In this document: positions 1-10,618 of the stretch, in pieces
Position numbering within the stretch: the stretch's first letter is position 1
Layout of the letters: the number at the start of each line of letters is the position of its first letter
Source: Galaxea fascicularis
Taxonomy: Eukaryota > Cnidaria > Anthozoa > Scleractinia > Euphylliidae
Direction of reading: 5' to 3'
Length of the DNA: 64,000 nt
Assembly: GCA_948470475.1 (NCBI GenBank)
Contig: OX419347.1
Location: 9,342,165-9,406,164, forward strand
Notes under the pieces: generated by a model
What the model was told of the DNA's origin: nothing
The model's input: the letters and a program-made list of their open reading frames with translations, nothing else
The model's database searches: none
Position numbers and translations under genes: made by a program

Positions 1-3000
1 TTAACTGAACATGACAACATGATCCCATTCGCTCTGGCTATGGAACTGTTTACTAGGTGACAAATAAAGCTGGACTTGCAACTATATTGGGATATGGAGC
101 AGTTCTTTACGATTGTTGTGTAACGGTTTCCAAAGTACTTTGCTGAGATGAGGAAGGTCACACAAGAATCGTACAAGGCACCGCATTCTTTCACGGATCG
201 GCTGCTACAGGGGTGGCTTGAGCCAGGGTAATCTAGGCACGAATAACAACTGAGGCTGTCAGCTGTTGGAAGAAAAGCAGTAAAACCTCCCAGAAAACAC
301 AATGCCTGAAACAAGAGTGAAAAAAAAATTAAGATATCAAATTCACTTTCGTGCCACTGTTTCGAGCCCAACCTTCGGCAGAAACTTGAGCTACCCTGTC
401 CACAGCCCTTGCCTACAAAAACAAATTTCTGTGGAACTTTACGTTTCCAAACCTTTTTCTAAAGTAAACAACAATTCATTAATTTGAGGGTACTCAGAGA
501 GGGAATCAATCAGTTAAGACAACAACATACAGACAAAGAATAAAGAGGGAAGGGGGTGTGGCTTTGGCAAAGTGGATGGTTGGCTTGTTTTAATTTTACG
601 TCTGACCACTCTCTGCCACCGAGTCAATCAGCTTTACTCTTTTGTTGCCCTTGCTGACTCATATTTTAACGTTACAGTGAGAATCTTTGAAATATTTCCC
701 TTGGTCAAGATCAGAGTCTATAAAGACTGAGTTCTCAGCAGTTTTTAGTCTGCTTTGAGTAAATAACTCGGCTCCTGAGTGAGCTGATTACGCCATTTTA
801 TACCAGCAGTTTTAGTAAGACCAAAAAGCAACAATTTTAATAGACACGTACAAAAGAAACAAATATAAACACGAAAATACAGTTTATTAAGTAAAAAGTG
901 AACATAAAGCCTTTACTCACCACAATAAAAAGCATCCTAGCAACGAAGCAACAAAGGCTTGAACCAATCTGATTTGCCCCAGCCACAAACTGCAAGTGGA
1001 TCACTACCTAAGAGCCAGGCATTTTATGGTCAATCGACTGATGCTAATACAATGAAATAACCGCCATTCTTCATCATTTTGAAAGCTCTTCCTAATAAGC
1101 TAATAAAATATTTCGTGTCACATACACTTTAAAGGAACCAATTAAGGCTGGGAGCACGTGTTTTGCTATCAAATCACCGTTATATTAAGTATCAATGAAA
1201 TGAACTAAAAACACAACTTAAACTCTTGATGTTAAGGACTCTGAAAAATTAAAATTGTAAACTATTGTGTAGATGTAGGTCTGGGTTTTACGACTGCGAA
1301 GCAAACTTTTGTGCGGTTGGGTGCTCCAGTCAAAAGAATGCATGAACTTGGTTCAGTGGCGACAGTAGTCCGAATAGTCTTGATTTGTACTTGATTCATG
1401 CATGGACTGATACCACCCCAGATAGCGCCAGCTAGTATTATTTTTCTTTTTTTCTTATGATTATTTTATATGTTTACCGGCGAATCATGTAATTGCTGAG
1501 CCGATTGATTAGTGTTTTTCCCAGCTTGGAATAGAATATTAATGGCAAATTCTTTCAGATGTTCAGTAACAAACGAGCCCTTACAATTGCCTTGCAGTAC
1601 TTTATTTCGAGGTTGTACATGTTGTAAGACAGGCTTTCGTAAAGTTTCTGAACGTTACGCTTCAGTTAAAACGCTCGATCGACTGTTTTGAGACGTATGT
1701 CTGAGGAACGGATTATCGAGACTTCACTAAAATCTATTGTGGAATGTTTCATCGTTTCTTTGTCTTCTTGTAAAGAATTTACTCTTGAGGACCTCGATGA
1801 GTTTGGTGTTGAAACACAAAACACTGACCGGACGAAGATTTGAACTTAAAAAACATTTTCTCACTTATAAATAAGCGCGACTCAGTTTAAAAAACGCGAG
1901 TTCTCTTTGAATTCAGAAATATAACACATATATGTAGTCAAAGAACTGACTGAAATAATTTCGAAAACAAACAGGAATCAAACACTCTGAAAACGAGAAG
2001 TACTCTTTCTTTACTTGAACGTAGCGTGTGATATCTGATCAAGTAATTCTAATGTAGGTTGAACATGACACCAAATATCAATTGAAATATTTATTTGAGA
2101 TATGGGGAGATAGAAATTACCAATCATACAGGAAGTGCTGTAGCCAGTTTTGAAAGCATTTTTGTTCGCTCGCATTTATTGCTCCGACTGGAGGATCGTA
2201 TCGCTTATTCTTGAAGGAGAAAATATTGTGAAATAAGCTTACTGGAAACAAAGTGTTTCTCTTTTCTTCTATAAAGCAATTCTAATCATTGGATCAATGT
2301 GAAAAACGAAGAGTTCTTAAAACGAGGAAGTATCTGGTTTTCCAATTACAAACTGGGGTAAACTTGGTAAAGCTAAATATTCCTTGTGTCGAGAGCAATC
2401 CCTACGGTTTTAATCAGTTTGCGGTGACTTATTCAGTTACCCACGAAATTAAAGAAATTTCAAACACCATTTTCTCCTGCAATTTTTTTTCCCAGTAAAT
2501 ATGTTATAACAATTCAACTCTGGCTTACCTTTTCAGGTCACGGATATCTTTGCTTGTCTAGGTTAAATAACCTACCTACACTGATTCAATGAATTCTGTG
2601 GGTGCATTATCTCTATTTGAAACAAGCGATGGTTCGAACCAGAAAATAAGATCACTCCGCATGGTCAGAATAAAGCTCAATTAGCATAAGATACGAAAAC
2701 ATTCATAACGTTATGGAAACCTAGGCCTGTTGCCAGAACTTTCCGGCTAACTTGGCAATCAAAAACCCTCCACACTAGTTTCGGTAGTTACACGGAGTGA
2801 CCTGTAAGCTGCAATTAATTAGATTAAAAGTAAACAAACTTTTTTAGGGCGTTGGTCTATTGATAGCATGAGCTAGCCTTTTCAGGAGGTTAATGTCAAT
2901 ATTACTTCTTGACAGAGAATAAAGATAAAGAAGAGTGGCTGGAAAGATACCTTATTGCTAAAATGGTGTAAGATCGTTTCAAGTTGTACCTATAAACCTA

Positions 3001-3266
3001 AAGACGTCCTTAAAACGGCAACGAAAGATGCATCAGAAGAAACCTAATATAGGGTAGAAAGCATTTTGATTTTCAAGTACAATACTAGTTCTAAAGATTT
3101 CAATATTAATGTAAACCGTTTTGTTTCAAAGCAACAACAATTACCTTGTTTATTTTCATATTTTGTTCTAACACGTGCGATTGCCAAATCGCTTTTTCTA
3201 TTTATTCAGGGAGAAATAATAGCTATAACTAATCTGATATCCCTCAGAACAGCGCAGTTAGTGTTG
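1..3266. other. AT-rich stretch, no gene recognised
   Basis: I read both strands and found no conserved protein segment, tRNA or clear long inverted repeat. The open frames here (for example 302-487 and 2289-2498) are short, low in complexity and match nothing I know. A faint transporter-like string in the first 150 bases is too broken to call. Confidence 0.4.
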
Positions 3267-3502
3267 ACAGTGCAACTAACCTGACCAAGGCCACCCAAAA
3301 TTTTTTTTTACAAATTGGCCAATAATGTTCGAGTGATAAAACAACAGAATAGCCGCAATTTGAATTTTGTTTTGCTTCGATAGTGGGTAAATTTGTCATA
3401 CATAATTAATTTTGTCAAAATCTATTGTTCCGAGGTGAGATTCTCATTGGCTAGTTTTCAGGAAATTTTCCTAGGTGGCCTTGGTTGAAGTAGTCGCACT
3501 GT
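3267..3502. mobile_element. Short inverted-repeat element (MITE-like)
   Basis: A 236-bp unit is bounded by imperfect inverted repeats of about 30 bp. The left end reads ACAGTGCAACTAACCTGACC and runs on through CAAGGCCACC; the right end (3473-3502) is its near reverse complement, ending GTCGCACTGT. The interior is AT-rich without coding capacity. The CAGTGC-type terminus recalls Tc1-like elements, but no clear target-site duplication is visible, so the superfamily is open. Confidence 0.55.
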
Positions 3503-5124
3503 AAAAGTACCCCTCCATTCGCTTCTGCTCACCACCAGAGTTTACCGCATTATTTCATACCTCGGAATCACATCCAAGGTGGTGGTTTTAAAAGTTTCGA
3601 AACTTTGAGCGGAAGATTATTCTAGGTTCACGTCTAATATTCCTCGAAAGCAAAACATTTTTTTCGCAACCATCGTTTTAATTAAATATGATAATTTGAG
3701 AAGAAATCAGAAGTTATAATAGTTCAATTGAGTTTCCTTTCCGTCAAGACATTCACCGAATAAATGCTGAAGAAAACTAAGCGACAAAAACACGTTGTCA
3801 TAATAGTTTATCCCAACGACAAAACTTTGCGAGGTTTTCGTTTTACAATTTTGCTGATAAGTTTGATTACATTCCATTGAGTGAAGGAAAATGGAACGAG
3901 ATGAAAAAATTAAACTCCGAAGGAAATAATAACCAATATCAAAAGAAAACCAGAGCTCTGAAGTTAGCCGTATTCAGTTTTACTCGAAAAATAGCAAAGC
4001 GACTGGAAAGTGTTGTAAACAAAATCAAGTGAATACTCGCCTTTTTTGGAGAATAATTAGGATTTTATTCCACTGCTGATGTTTTCTTTCACTTGGCAAT
4101 TATTAGTAAGTGAAAATTTTCATTTTGAGCACTCTTTCGTCGCGCCAGCTAGTGTAAAAAGATGTGATCGACGGCATTACGCAACGATACCGCCCGCCTT
4201 GGGCGGGCAAGATGACAAAATTCCGGCCGCTCCTGGAAGCAATCAGATTGCAGGATTTGTTGAATACCGCCCGCTCACGCACTGAGGAAAAATTAAGTTA
4301 ATTATCAACGTTTATTATTATTGTTAAAGTTGGTTAAACGTTGAACCATACGAGGTTTCAAGCCACAGGATTGTCTGTTTGTACTGCATTTTTTAACGAA
4401 ATACTTACCATAGTATTGAACACAAAATGTTTAGGAAATATATACGTATGACTCATTCGAAGAGACTGAAAAGCGTTGACTGCATGAGTAATACTTTATG
4501 GTACGCTGAACTTCCAGTGAGATGCGACAAGAAACCGTGATGAGGGGTGCCATCCGTGAAAGCTATCAGCGTAGTTAGTAATGTTAATGAGGACTGATTA
4601 CTTAGGCTTGTTTTCAGCGTGTTTTCAGCGGTGGTGCCCTTTTGAAATGTCTGGACGGGACGTTTTAGTTGTCAGTTAAAAGTGGGCCATTTGTGAGTGA
4701 GTTGATTATTGGACCAGTTGACAGTTGCCGGCTGAATATTGAATATGACGGCATTTAACAGTCATGTCAGTTGCCAGTTGAATATATAAGCCATTTTGTC
4801 GGTTACAAGTTAAACGATATTAATAGTTAAAAAATAGACTTAAGTCTTCAATTTTGCCATTTTTGGACCTACTATTTTACCCTTAGTCGACGTTCAACCT
4901 GTTTCGCCGGAGAGAGTATATACAAAATATGTCCAAAATTTTGAAGGTCTTCTGGAACCAATTGTATTCAGGCTTTGAAATCGTGCGCGTGCGGATAGCT
5001 CCTTTTTGGGAGTAGGTCAGAAACCGCGTTACATTTTGATTGGCCGATTTGAGAAAAATTGTTTTCTCTTACGAAAATATTTGATTATTCACTGAATAGC
5101 TGTACATGAGTAGTAGGTAGGGAG
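3503..5124. other. Non-coding stretch, no feature recognised
   Basis: There is no conserved coding signal. Between about 4660 and 4800 short phrases such as CAGTTGCCAGTTGAATAT recur loosely, suggesting an old degenerate simple repeat. Confidence 0.35.
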
Positions 5125-5250
5125 TCAAACAAATACCACTTGTACCAGAGAACTCCAAAAAAGGGCGGGCCCTCCACCAACCCCACCCACCCCACCCAAC
5201 CCGCCCTGCTCTTGTTTGGAGTTCTCTGGTACAAGTGAGTATTTGTTTGA
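5125..5250. repeat. Long hairpin with C-rich / G-quadruplex-prone loop
   Basis: The left arm (5125-5159) and right arm (5215-5250) are near-perfect 35-bp inverted copies built around TTGTACCAGAGAACTCC. The loop holds runs of CCC and CCCC from about 5175 to 5206, flanked by a second small stem of GGGCGGG against CCCGCCC. On the minus strand the loop reads as at least five G-runs of three or more separated by 1-2 bases, which fits a G-quadruplex motif. The arms look like ends of a foldback element. Confidence 0.75.
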
Positions 5251-5368
5251 AGAAAGCGAGACAAAACCGGCGCTCGCGATGAAAACGAGTCAGCGCAGGG
5301 CTCAAGGTTGGAGCGAGAAAATGAAGGCGAAAAACATTTATCTCTTTTATATACGTCCAGCCATTAAA

Positions 5369-5696
5369 ATGGCAGAAAGTTTTAGGAAACAAGACCTTGA
5401 CACATTTTTCCGGCAACTGCTCACAGATATGTGTTTCAATGTGTGAGGATAAAAACTGGCTCATCCAGGAGCTCGCAAAACATTCAGGCTCCATCGCTGA
5501 ATTTGTTCAAAAAGCTGTTAACAAACATGTAACAAAATGGAAGATTCAGAACTCAAAAGAATTCCAGGTTCTGAAAGAAATAAAAAACCTGCTTGAGAAG
5601 CTTGGTATTGAAAAACATAAACAGTTTGATGACCTGATGAGTGATTCTTGGAATCCCGGCCGTGAAAGACAAATCCTTAAAAGATGCAGTCGTTGA
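5369..5696 (+). pseudogene. Possible broken coding segment, family unknown
   Basis: From an ATG at 5369 the frame reads MAESFRKQDLDTFFRQLLTD and stops at 5446. An overlapping frame (+1 shift near 5440) continues as CEDKNWLIQELAKHSGSIAE through a lysine/glutamate-rich helical stretch with heptad-like leucines to a stop at 5694-5696. The join suggests a one-base frameshift in a once longer helical protein, or the first exon of a lost gene. I do not recognise the family. It sits just downstream of the hairpin at 5125-5250, so it may belong to a decayed element. Confidence 0.25.
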
Positions 5697-6162
5697 ACTC
5701 AGGAGATTTTCAGACAAAAGGACATTGTTTGGAGGAGTATGGGGGAAGAGCCCATAGCATGTATGGTATTTGTGAGGAGGTTCAGGAAAATCCTTGAAAA
5801 CTGTGAAACGGAATTTTGGGGGAAAAAACCCTGCCTTTCTCAGGCTATGACTCCGTCTATTAAACATTTAAACCTTTATCCAAAATGAACGGAAACAATT
5901 CTCAACTTCAGAAGGAAATGGGAAACCTTCCAACATCAGAAGATGATTCATTCTTCTGGTAGGTGTGCGACTGTTCATCAGTAGGATGCCTAAAATGTAA
6001 CCAATTCCACAATTCGTTTCGGCTCCATTTAATCCTATACCAATTGCAGAACATTTTAGTAGGAGCCACTCACAATGTGAGCACAATCACGGACAACACA
6101 TATAAGTAAGGAAAATAACGCAAAGTAAAATTAAGACGTTATTAAATGCACAAATCAGTTAG
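5697..6162. other. No feature recognised
   Basis: No reliable coding or RNA signal is seen. Short open frames on both strands lack recognisable motifs. Confidence 0.3.
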
Positions 6163-6185
6163 TACAGGTAATCACATGATTTCGA

Positions 6186-6221
<36 letters not shown>

Positions 6222-6326
6222 TCAAAGACCAACAAAGTTGCAAGAGCCCGTAGGGTGAATGCAAAAAAAAATATACAAGTGCTATTTATTCCAAGTTGCA
6301 CGAGAAAAATAATGTGATTACTTATT
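6163..6326. mobile_element. AT-rich foldback MITE
   Basis: Left arm 6163-6229 and right arm 6262-6326 are imperfect inverted copies sharing GTAATCACATGATTT, then TGCAATTTGGAATAAATA. A related single arm occurs at 56640-56690 (TTATTTATTCCAAATTGCAC, then AATCATGTGATTACT), so this is a dispersed family with at least two loci in the window. Confidence 0.6.
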
Positions 6327-6438
6327 AATAATACACTTGAAAAAATAGACTACTTATAAGGCCTCAGCCCATACATTGACTACTGAGGTACGCAGAAGGC
6401 ATTGCCCTCGATCTTCTGAAACTTGGAGAAGCTTCGAA

Positions 6439-6686
6439 AATATCCGGTGGTCCTCGGAGATCATCGGAAGTGTTCGGGTAATCTTCGGAAATTTTCGGAA
6501 GTGTTCGGCTGATCTTTGGAAATCTTCGAAAGTGTTCGGGTGATCTTCGGAAATCTTCGGAAGTGTTCTGTTGACCTTCGGAAATTGTCGAAAGCATTCG
6601 GGTGATCTTCGGAAAATTTCGGAAGTATTCGGGCGGTCTTCGGAAAACTTCGGAAGGTGTTGCACAATCTTCGCGGGTCTTCGAAA
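6439..6686. repeat. 31-bp minisatellite, about 7-8 units
   Basis: Successive 31-bp units begin at 6439, 6470, 6501, 6532, 6563, 6594 and 6625, followed by a degenerate unit from 6656. The consensus starts GTGTTCGGGTGATCTTCGGA and finishes AATCTTCGGAA. Because 31 is not a multiple of 3, the minus strand shows the same phrase (SEDFRRSPEHFRRFPKI-like) in all three frames without stops. That explains three overlapping open frames here; none is a real gene. Confidence 0.9.
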
Positions 6687-6904
6687 TGCGTTGGATGGCC
6701 TCCGGCACTCCCTTCGTTTTAACTTTGGAAATCATTGTAAATTTGCACTGTGTTCAACGTTTCTGCACTGTGTTAACTAAAAATGCACTCCGTTTTAGCC
6801 AAAGTGTATAATTGATAAATAAATAATGCACGCGCGCCAACATAGAAATGAAACACAAATCTAAGCAACAAAATACGTAATGTAAGGATACGATGGTGCA
6901 ATTC

Positions 6905-7672
6905 AAGCCTGGATTGCTAATCTCATTACACGCAGGGTTGCACCATACTTCTCGACGATAAGACCATGGTGATTGAAGAATTTATTAAATGATTTCCGAA
7001 GTAGACTGGTTTCAAAGCCTTGTTGTTTAAGACGTGATGAAAATGCGCGGAGTCTATCTATGAAATCAACCTTGGACGTGCAAATTCTAGTATACCTAGA
7101 ATCATCCCTTTTGTCGTAGATCTTGATATTGATATTCGCGTCGAGCTAACACACTTCAGCAGCGAGACAACGCTATCTACAAGAGAGGAACGTGTACCAG
7201 AAGGTGCGAAAATTATTGGAAGCAATGAGGCTTTTCCCTTTAGTATTAAAAACTCTTTCAAGTCATGGAGTTGTTTTTTAAGCTGGGCGTGTGGAAAGCC
7301 CAAAGAGTAAAGAGTACTCACATGATTTAGGGAAAGCTGTTTTTTCTCCAGTGCAAGGATAACGTCCATTGAACTATTAACGATCCACATGCAGTTAACA
7401 CCTGTCCTTTCCCGAATCGTCTTGCAGTAAGCGGTACAGTGGCTGCGGACTAGTTTAAGACACTCAGTGATTAATTTGGAGAGCCTACAATCCTGGTCAT
7501 AAGACTTTGGGACACTCAAAAAACCTGGGCGAAAACTAGAAAAGTTCACTACGCGCACTTCTACCCTTATAACAGAAACCCATCCTGTTCTTTTAGTGCG
7601 TTTTAGTGCGTTTTCCCCCAGACAATGTTGAAATATTTGAGCCGTCGATGGACTCATCTGCGTTTTCGCCAC
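6905..7672 (-). pseudogene. Penelope-like retroelement relic (reverse transcriptase part)
   Basis: The minus-strand frame (stop at 7058) contains MWIVNSSMDVILALEKKQLS followed by STLYSLGFPHAQLKKQL. This matches the Penelope-like pattern of a W-I/V-N-S segment followed by FDFSTLYT-IPH of reverse-transcriptase motif A. Another minus-strand frame at about 6905-7060 reads RAFSSRLKQQGFETSLLRKS and FFNHHGLIVEKYGATLR, a typical tail in this family. A weakly related frame continues to about 7880. The catalytic FADD motif and GIY-YIG nuclease are absent. It is a truncated, frameshifted copy with no expected function; the family call rests on remembered patterns. Confidence 0.5.
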
Positions 7673-8004
7673 CGCTAAAAATCAACATTGTAATGCTGAT
7701 AGGGGAAGGGGGGGAGGAGCGGGAATTGTCCCAAGACTTTTGTCTTGATTTTAGTTGTAGTACACGAACTTGAACCAGCAATAAATCTTGCCTTTTATGG
7801 TGTCTTGTGAAGTTTAGGAATCCAATATACCTGTTGCAAGCTTTTCTCCTTCTGCTGCAGCTTGATGTCAAACGTGTCATCCAGTTTTGTGATAATATGA
7901 TATACGTGCGCCCGTTTGAAGAGTCACCCTATAAGTGAAACACATCTTTTGTGTAATTCCAAAATGACAGACAGTGTTAGCCAACAAGTTCTGGAAGACC
8001 ATCA

Positions 8005-8150
8005 AATGAAGACTGATCCTCGCAGTTGTGAACGCAATTACATGCCTGAAAAAAAGGCCTGAAAAAAATTCAGGACTTCAACGGGGTTTGAACCCGTGAT
8101 CTCGCGATACCGGTGCGATGCTCTAACCAACTGAGCCATGAAGCCACTGA
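8005..8150 (-). mobile_element. tRNA-derived SINE
   Basis: The reverse complement of 8073-8145 folds as a tRNA: acceptor GGCTTCA/TGAAGTC, D-arm GGCTCAGTTGGTTAGAGC (box A), T-arm GGGTTCAAACCC (box B). Loop position 33 is C instead of T and the anticodon stem has a mismatch, so it is not a functional tRNA. It is followed by a non-tRNA tail (CTGAATTTTTTTCAGGCC through AACTGCGAGGATCAGTCTTC), the mark of a SINE. Confidence 0.75.
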
Positions 8151-8222
8151 TGTTGGGAGTAGGTCAATTGTATACATCTCTCACAAGCTCTGGAAGAGTA
8201 CCTCAAACAATTGCTCGCGAAA

Positions 8223-8600
8223 ATGGACCCAGCAACGGAGCAATATTTTGAGCAACTTGTTGTTCAGAACATGCTGAAGGAGCGTTTACCCAAACCTTTT
8301 CGACCAAGAGCACCTCCTCGACCAAGAAGGAAGAGAAAAAGGTAAGAATTTCCGAGGTTGTTCGATCCCGCCCCTCCAATAAGAAGACGAATAGTGACAA
8401 ATTACCGGGAGGAGATTCGGGATTTGCTCAATGATCTTGAATATGAGGGGATAGAGGATGGAAGACAGGGGCGTCGTTTCATCGTTTGGCGCACCATAAG
8501 GGGGGTGGAAAATGACCTCACACCCAATTTTATGGCAAGGCCTCGAAGGGGAGTTCGCTCATCCTTCTACCTCAGGCACATCTACAGCTATGAGCTGCGT
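8223..8600 (+). pseudogene. Probable N-terminal piece of a Polinton-type DNA polymerase B gene
   Basis: ATG at 8223 opens MDPATEQYFEQLVVQNMLKE, then a proline/arginine-rich stretch ending at a TAA (8343-8345). The same frame resumes to about 8600 with NYREEIRDLLNDLEYEGIED, GRRFIVW and SFYLRHIYSYELR. I associate this with the region N-terminal to the polymerase in coral Polinton-like genes, from memory only. It ends abruptly at about 8600, where the rest of such a gene appears on the opposite strand (see 8605-10359), pointing to an inversion. The in-frame stop makes it non-functional. Confidence 0.4.
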
Positions 8601-8604
8601 ATGG

Positions 8605-10359
8605 TAATTATATACAGCTGCAGGTTGCGGTGATGCACCACGTATTTTTCTTTGTCCAGCAACGTCAGCATCAGTTTGGCTGTTTCCGCGCTGTGGCCCA
8701 GATCGGCCAGCAGCTTTTGCTGATAAGGGGAAAACCACTCTTTCTGGGCCTTTCTTTTTTCGGGGGGCCAGAGGAAAATCGTTGTGCTCCTCGAGCAATT
8801 CTGCTGGGTACTCAAGGTCAACCTCCAAAATGTAACCTTTTTTAGCGTTGGGGCCGATGCTGAGGATGTCTTCCTCCCCCAAAATCTTGTCGCTCCATTT
8901 GAAATTTCTGACTGGCAGCGGTTTGCACATGGCCTAACCATAAAGATTGTTTGCGTCCAGTAGAAGAAGGATATGGTTGGGGGGCGTTTCGGGATCGTGG
9001 CCCGGCACCAAGGGGCTGTTGGCAACGGCGTGCCTTTTGCTTGCCATCGAAATGCCGCCCCTGATTCCCTGCTCGATAAAGAGATGCATTTCGTAATCCG
9101 TCAACAACTCCAGCTCAGCCCCCGTGTGCTTGTACAGCGCGTCCCACGACAGCCCCGGGGTTGTGTAATAATTTGCAGGGTCCATTTTGTAGTTTCGCAT
9201 ACAGAGCTGCCTGAAATTTTCGAAAACGTCGACCAACAGCGCCACGCCCGTTTCCATGTAAACATCGTGGTAGTCCCCCAAATTTTGGCAGTTGAACTCT
9301 TTCCAGACCGCTTGGCCATGCTCCCAATCCTTTTCGCCGATTCCTTTTCCCGACAAAGTGCTGAAGAAACTTTCCTTTGGCGGCAGCTGCCTTTCCCCGA
9401 AGTTTTCGAACGAGTTCATGTACTCGAAAGGGTAAACTCCTTTTTTGATTAAGAGCTCGAACCCCCGGCCGTAGCAGACAGGGCCGCCCAACCTTTCCGC
9501 CAATTCCTTGGTTTTGGGAAACTTTTCTTTTGGCGTTGTTTCGACTAATACTCCCAAACTGTCTTTCATGAGCGCATCACTGTCTATAAATTTCCCAGAG
9601 AGAAAGAAATGTATTTTTCCGAGCTGGACGCAATGCAGTTTAGCTTTTTTGCTTTGTCCGTGTTTGCCATTGCCTGCATCACAATGTGCGTGTCGTAACC
9701 TTTCAAAAATCACAGGTATTTTCAAAGTTTTGACATTCAGGCGCAGCTTTTTGTCACATGCCCAATGCGCCGCGCCCCGGAACTGCCCTGAAATGTGGCA
9801 ATGGTCCTTCACAGCGTCTAGGTAATTTTTTTCTTGTCAAAGGCTTTTCGCAGAACATGCATTTTTCCTGAAAGGGGGCTGCCACTTGCTCTTTTTTGTT
9901 GTGCGGCCCCTGAAATTTTGTGAAAACCTCGACGAGCCCGCCATTTTCCCTTTTGTGGCTCAACTCGCACAACGAATGCTTCCAGCAAGACAGCTTGTGG
10001 GCCTGGCCTTGATAAAAACCCGTGTTTGCGCACCACACGCTCGCTGCGTCCAAATACTCGGGAATGACCAAACTTTTGTCACAGATCCAATAGTTGGCGC
10101 CCTTTTTGAAACTTTCCATTTCCTCCGGCCCCATCACAATTTTTGTCTGCGTTTCCAGCTCTTTGCGTATTTTTGCCTCTTCGGCCTGGATGGATTTCAA
10201 AAACTCTTCAGCGGCGGGGGCATTCCCGTCTGCCCCCTGTCGGTACTTTTTGCTCCAACTTTTGCCATCTGAACGGACAACCACGTATGCAAAACCGCAC
10301 GCGACATGCTTTGAAATTTTTGCCATATTTTTTGTTCGATTTTGGGGTTCATCCGGCAA
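8605..10359 (-). pseudogene. Polinton/Maverick-type protein-primed DNA polymerase B, fragment
   Basis: Three overlapping minus-strand frames form one broken gene. 9754-10359 carries KHVACGFAYVVVRSDGKSW and a CxxC-type zinc-binding stretch (CMFCEK). 8934-9812 carries KDHCHISGQFRGAAHWACD, IDSDALMKDSLG, DVFENFR, YYTTPGLSWDALYKHTG, GGISMASKRHA and LLLDANNLYG. 8588-8930 continues KPLPVRNFKWSDKI, LEVDLEYPAEL and KYVVHHRNLQLY. This is the motif order of DNA_pol_B_2 polymerases in Polintons and related elements: exonuclease motifs, then SLYP-like and palm segments. The C-terminal palm with the YxDTDS metal site is missing, and at least two frameshifts are present. It is a dead fragment. Confidence 0.8.
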
Positions 10360-10618
10360 GTTTTCAATAAAAAAGATTTGTTTGCATCAAAACACTTTTT
10401 AGTAACTTCAGATTGGAATAAGATGAAAAAAAAAATCGGGGAAAATTTTATAAAAAGCTGCTTGTCATGTTGTAGTTGCCAACAAAACAATTGTAACTTC
10501 CACTCAGTCGCCAGGTTCTTTTAATTGCAAGGAAAGGGAGTTATGAGAGAGTAAGAAAACCAGGGCGAAAAAGCAACTAGAAGAACATTTACAAAGAAAG
10601 GTTAAACGAGCAGTCGAG

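Noticed and set aside
1..150. Faint resemblance to the end of a monocarboxylate-type transporter (ALAME, GLATILGYGAV)
   Set aside because: Only short strings in two frames with stops; not separable from chance.
6439..6686. CRISPR-like array
   Set aside because: Units are contiguous without spacers and the genome is eukaryotic.
6354..6735. Three overlapping minus-strand open frames of similar sequence
   Set aside because: They are the three phases of a 31-bp minisatellite, not genes.
8073..8145. Possible functional tRNA (Thr-like anticodon)
   Set aside because: U33 is absent, the anticodon stem is mismatched and a SINE tail follows.
8973..9452. 159-codon plus-strand open frame
   Set aside because: It lies antisense to the well-supported polymerase B fragment and has no motif of its own.
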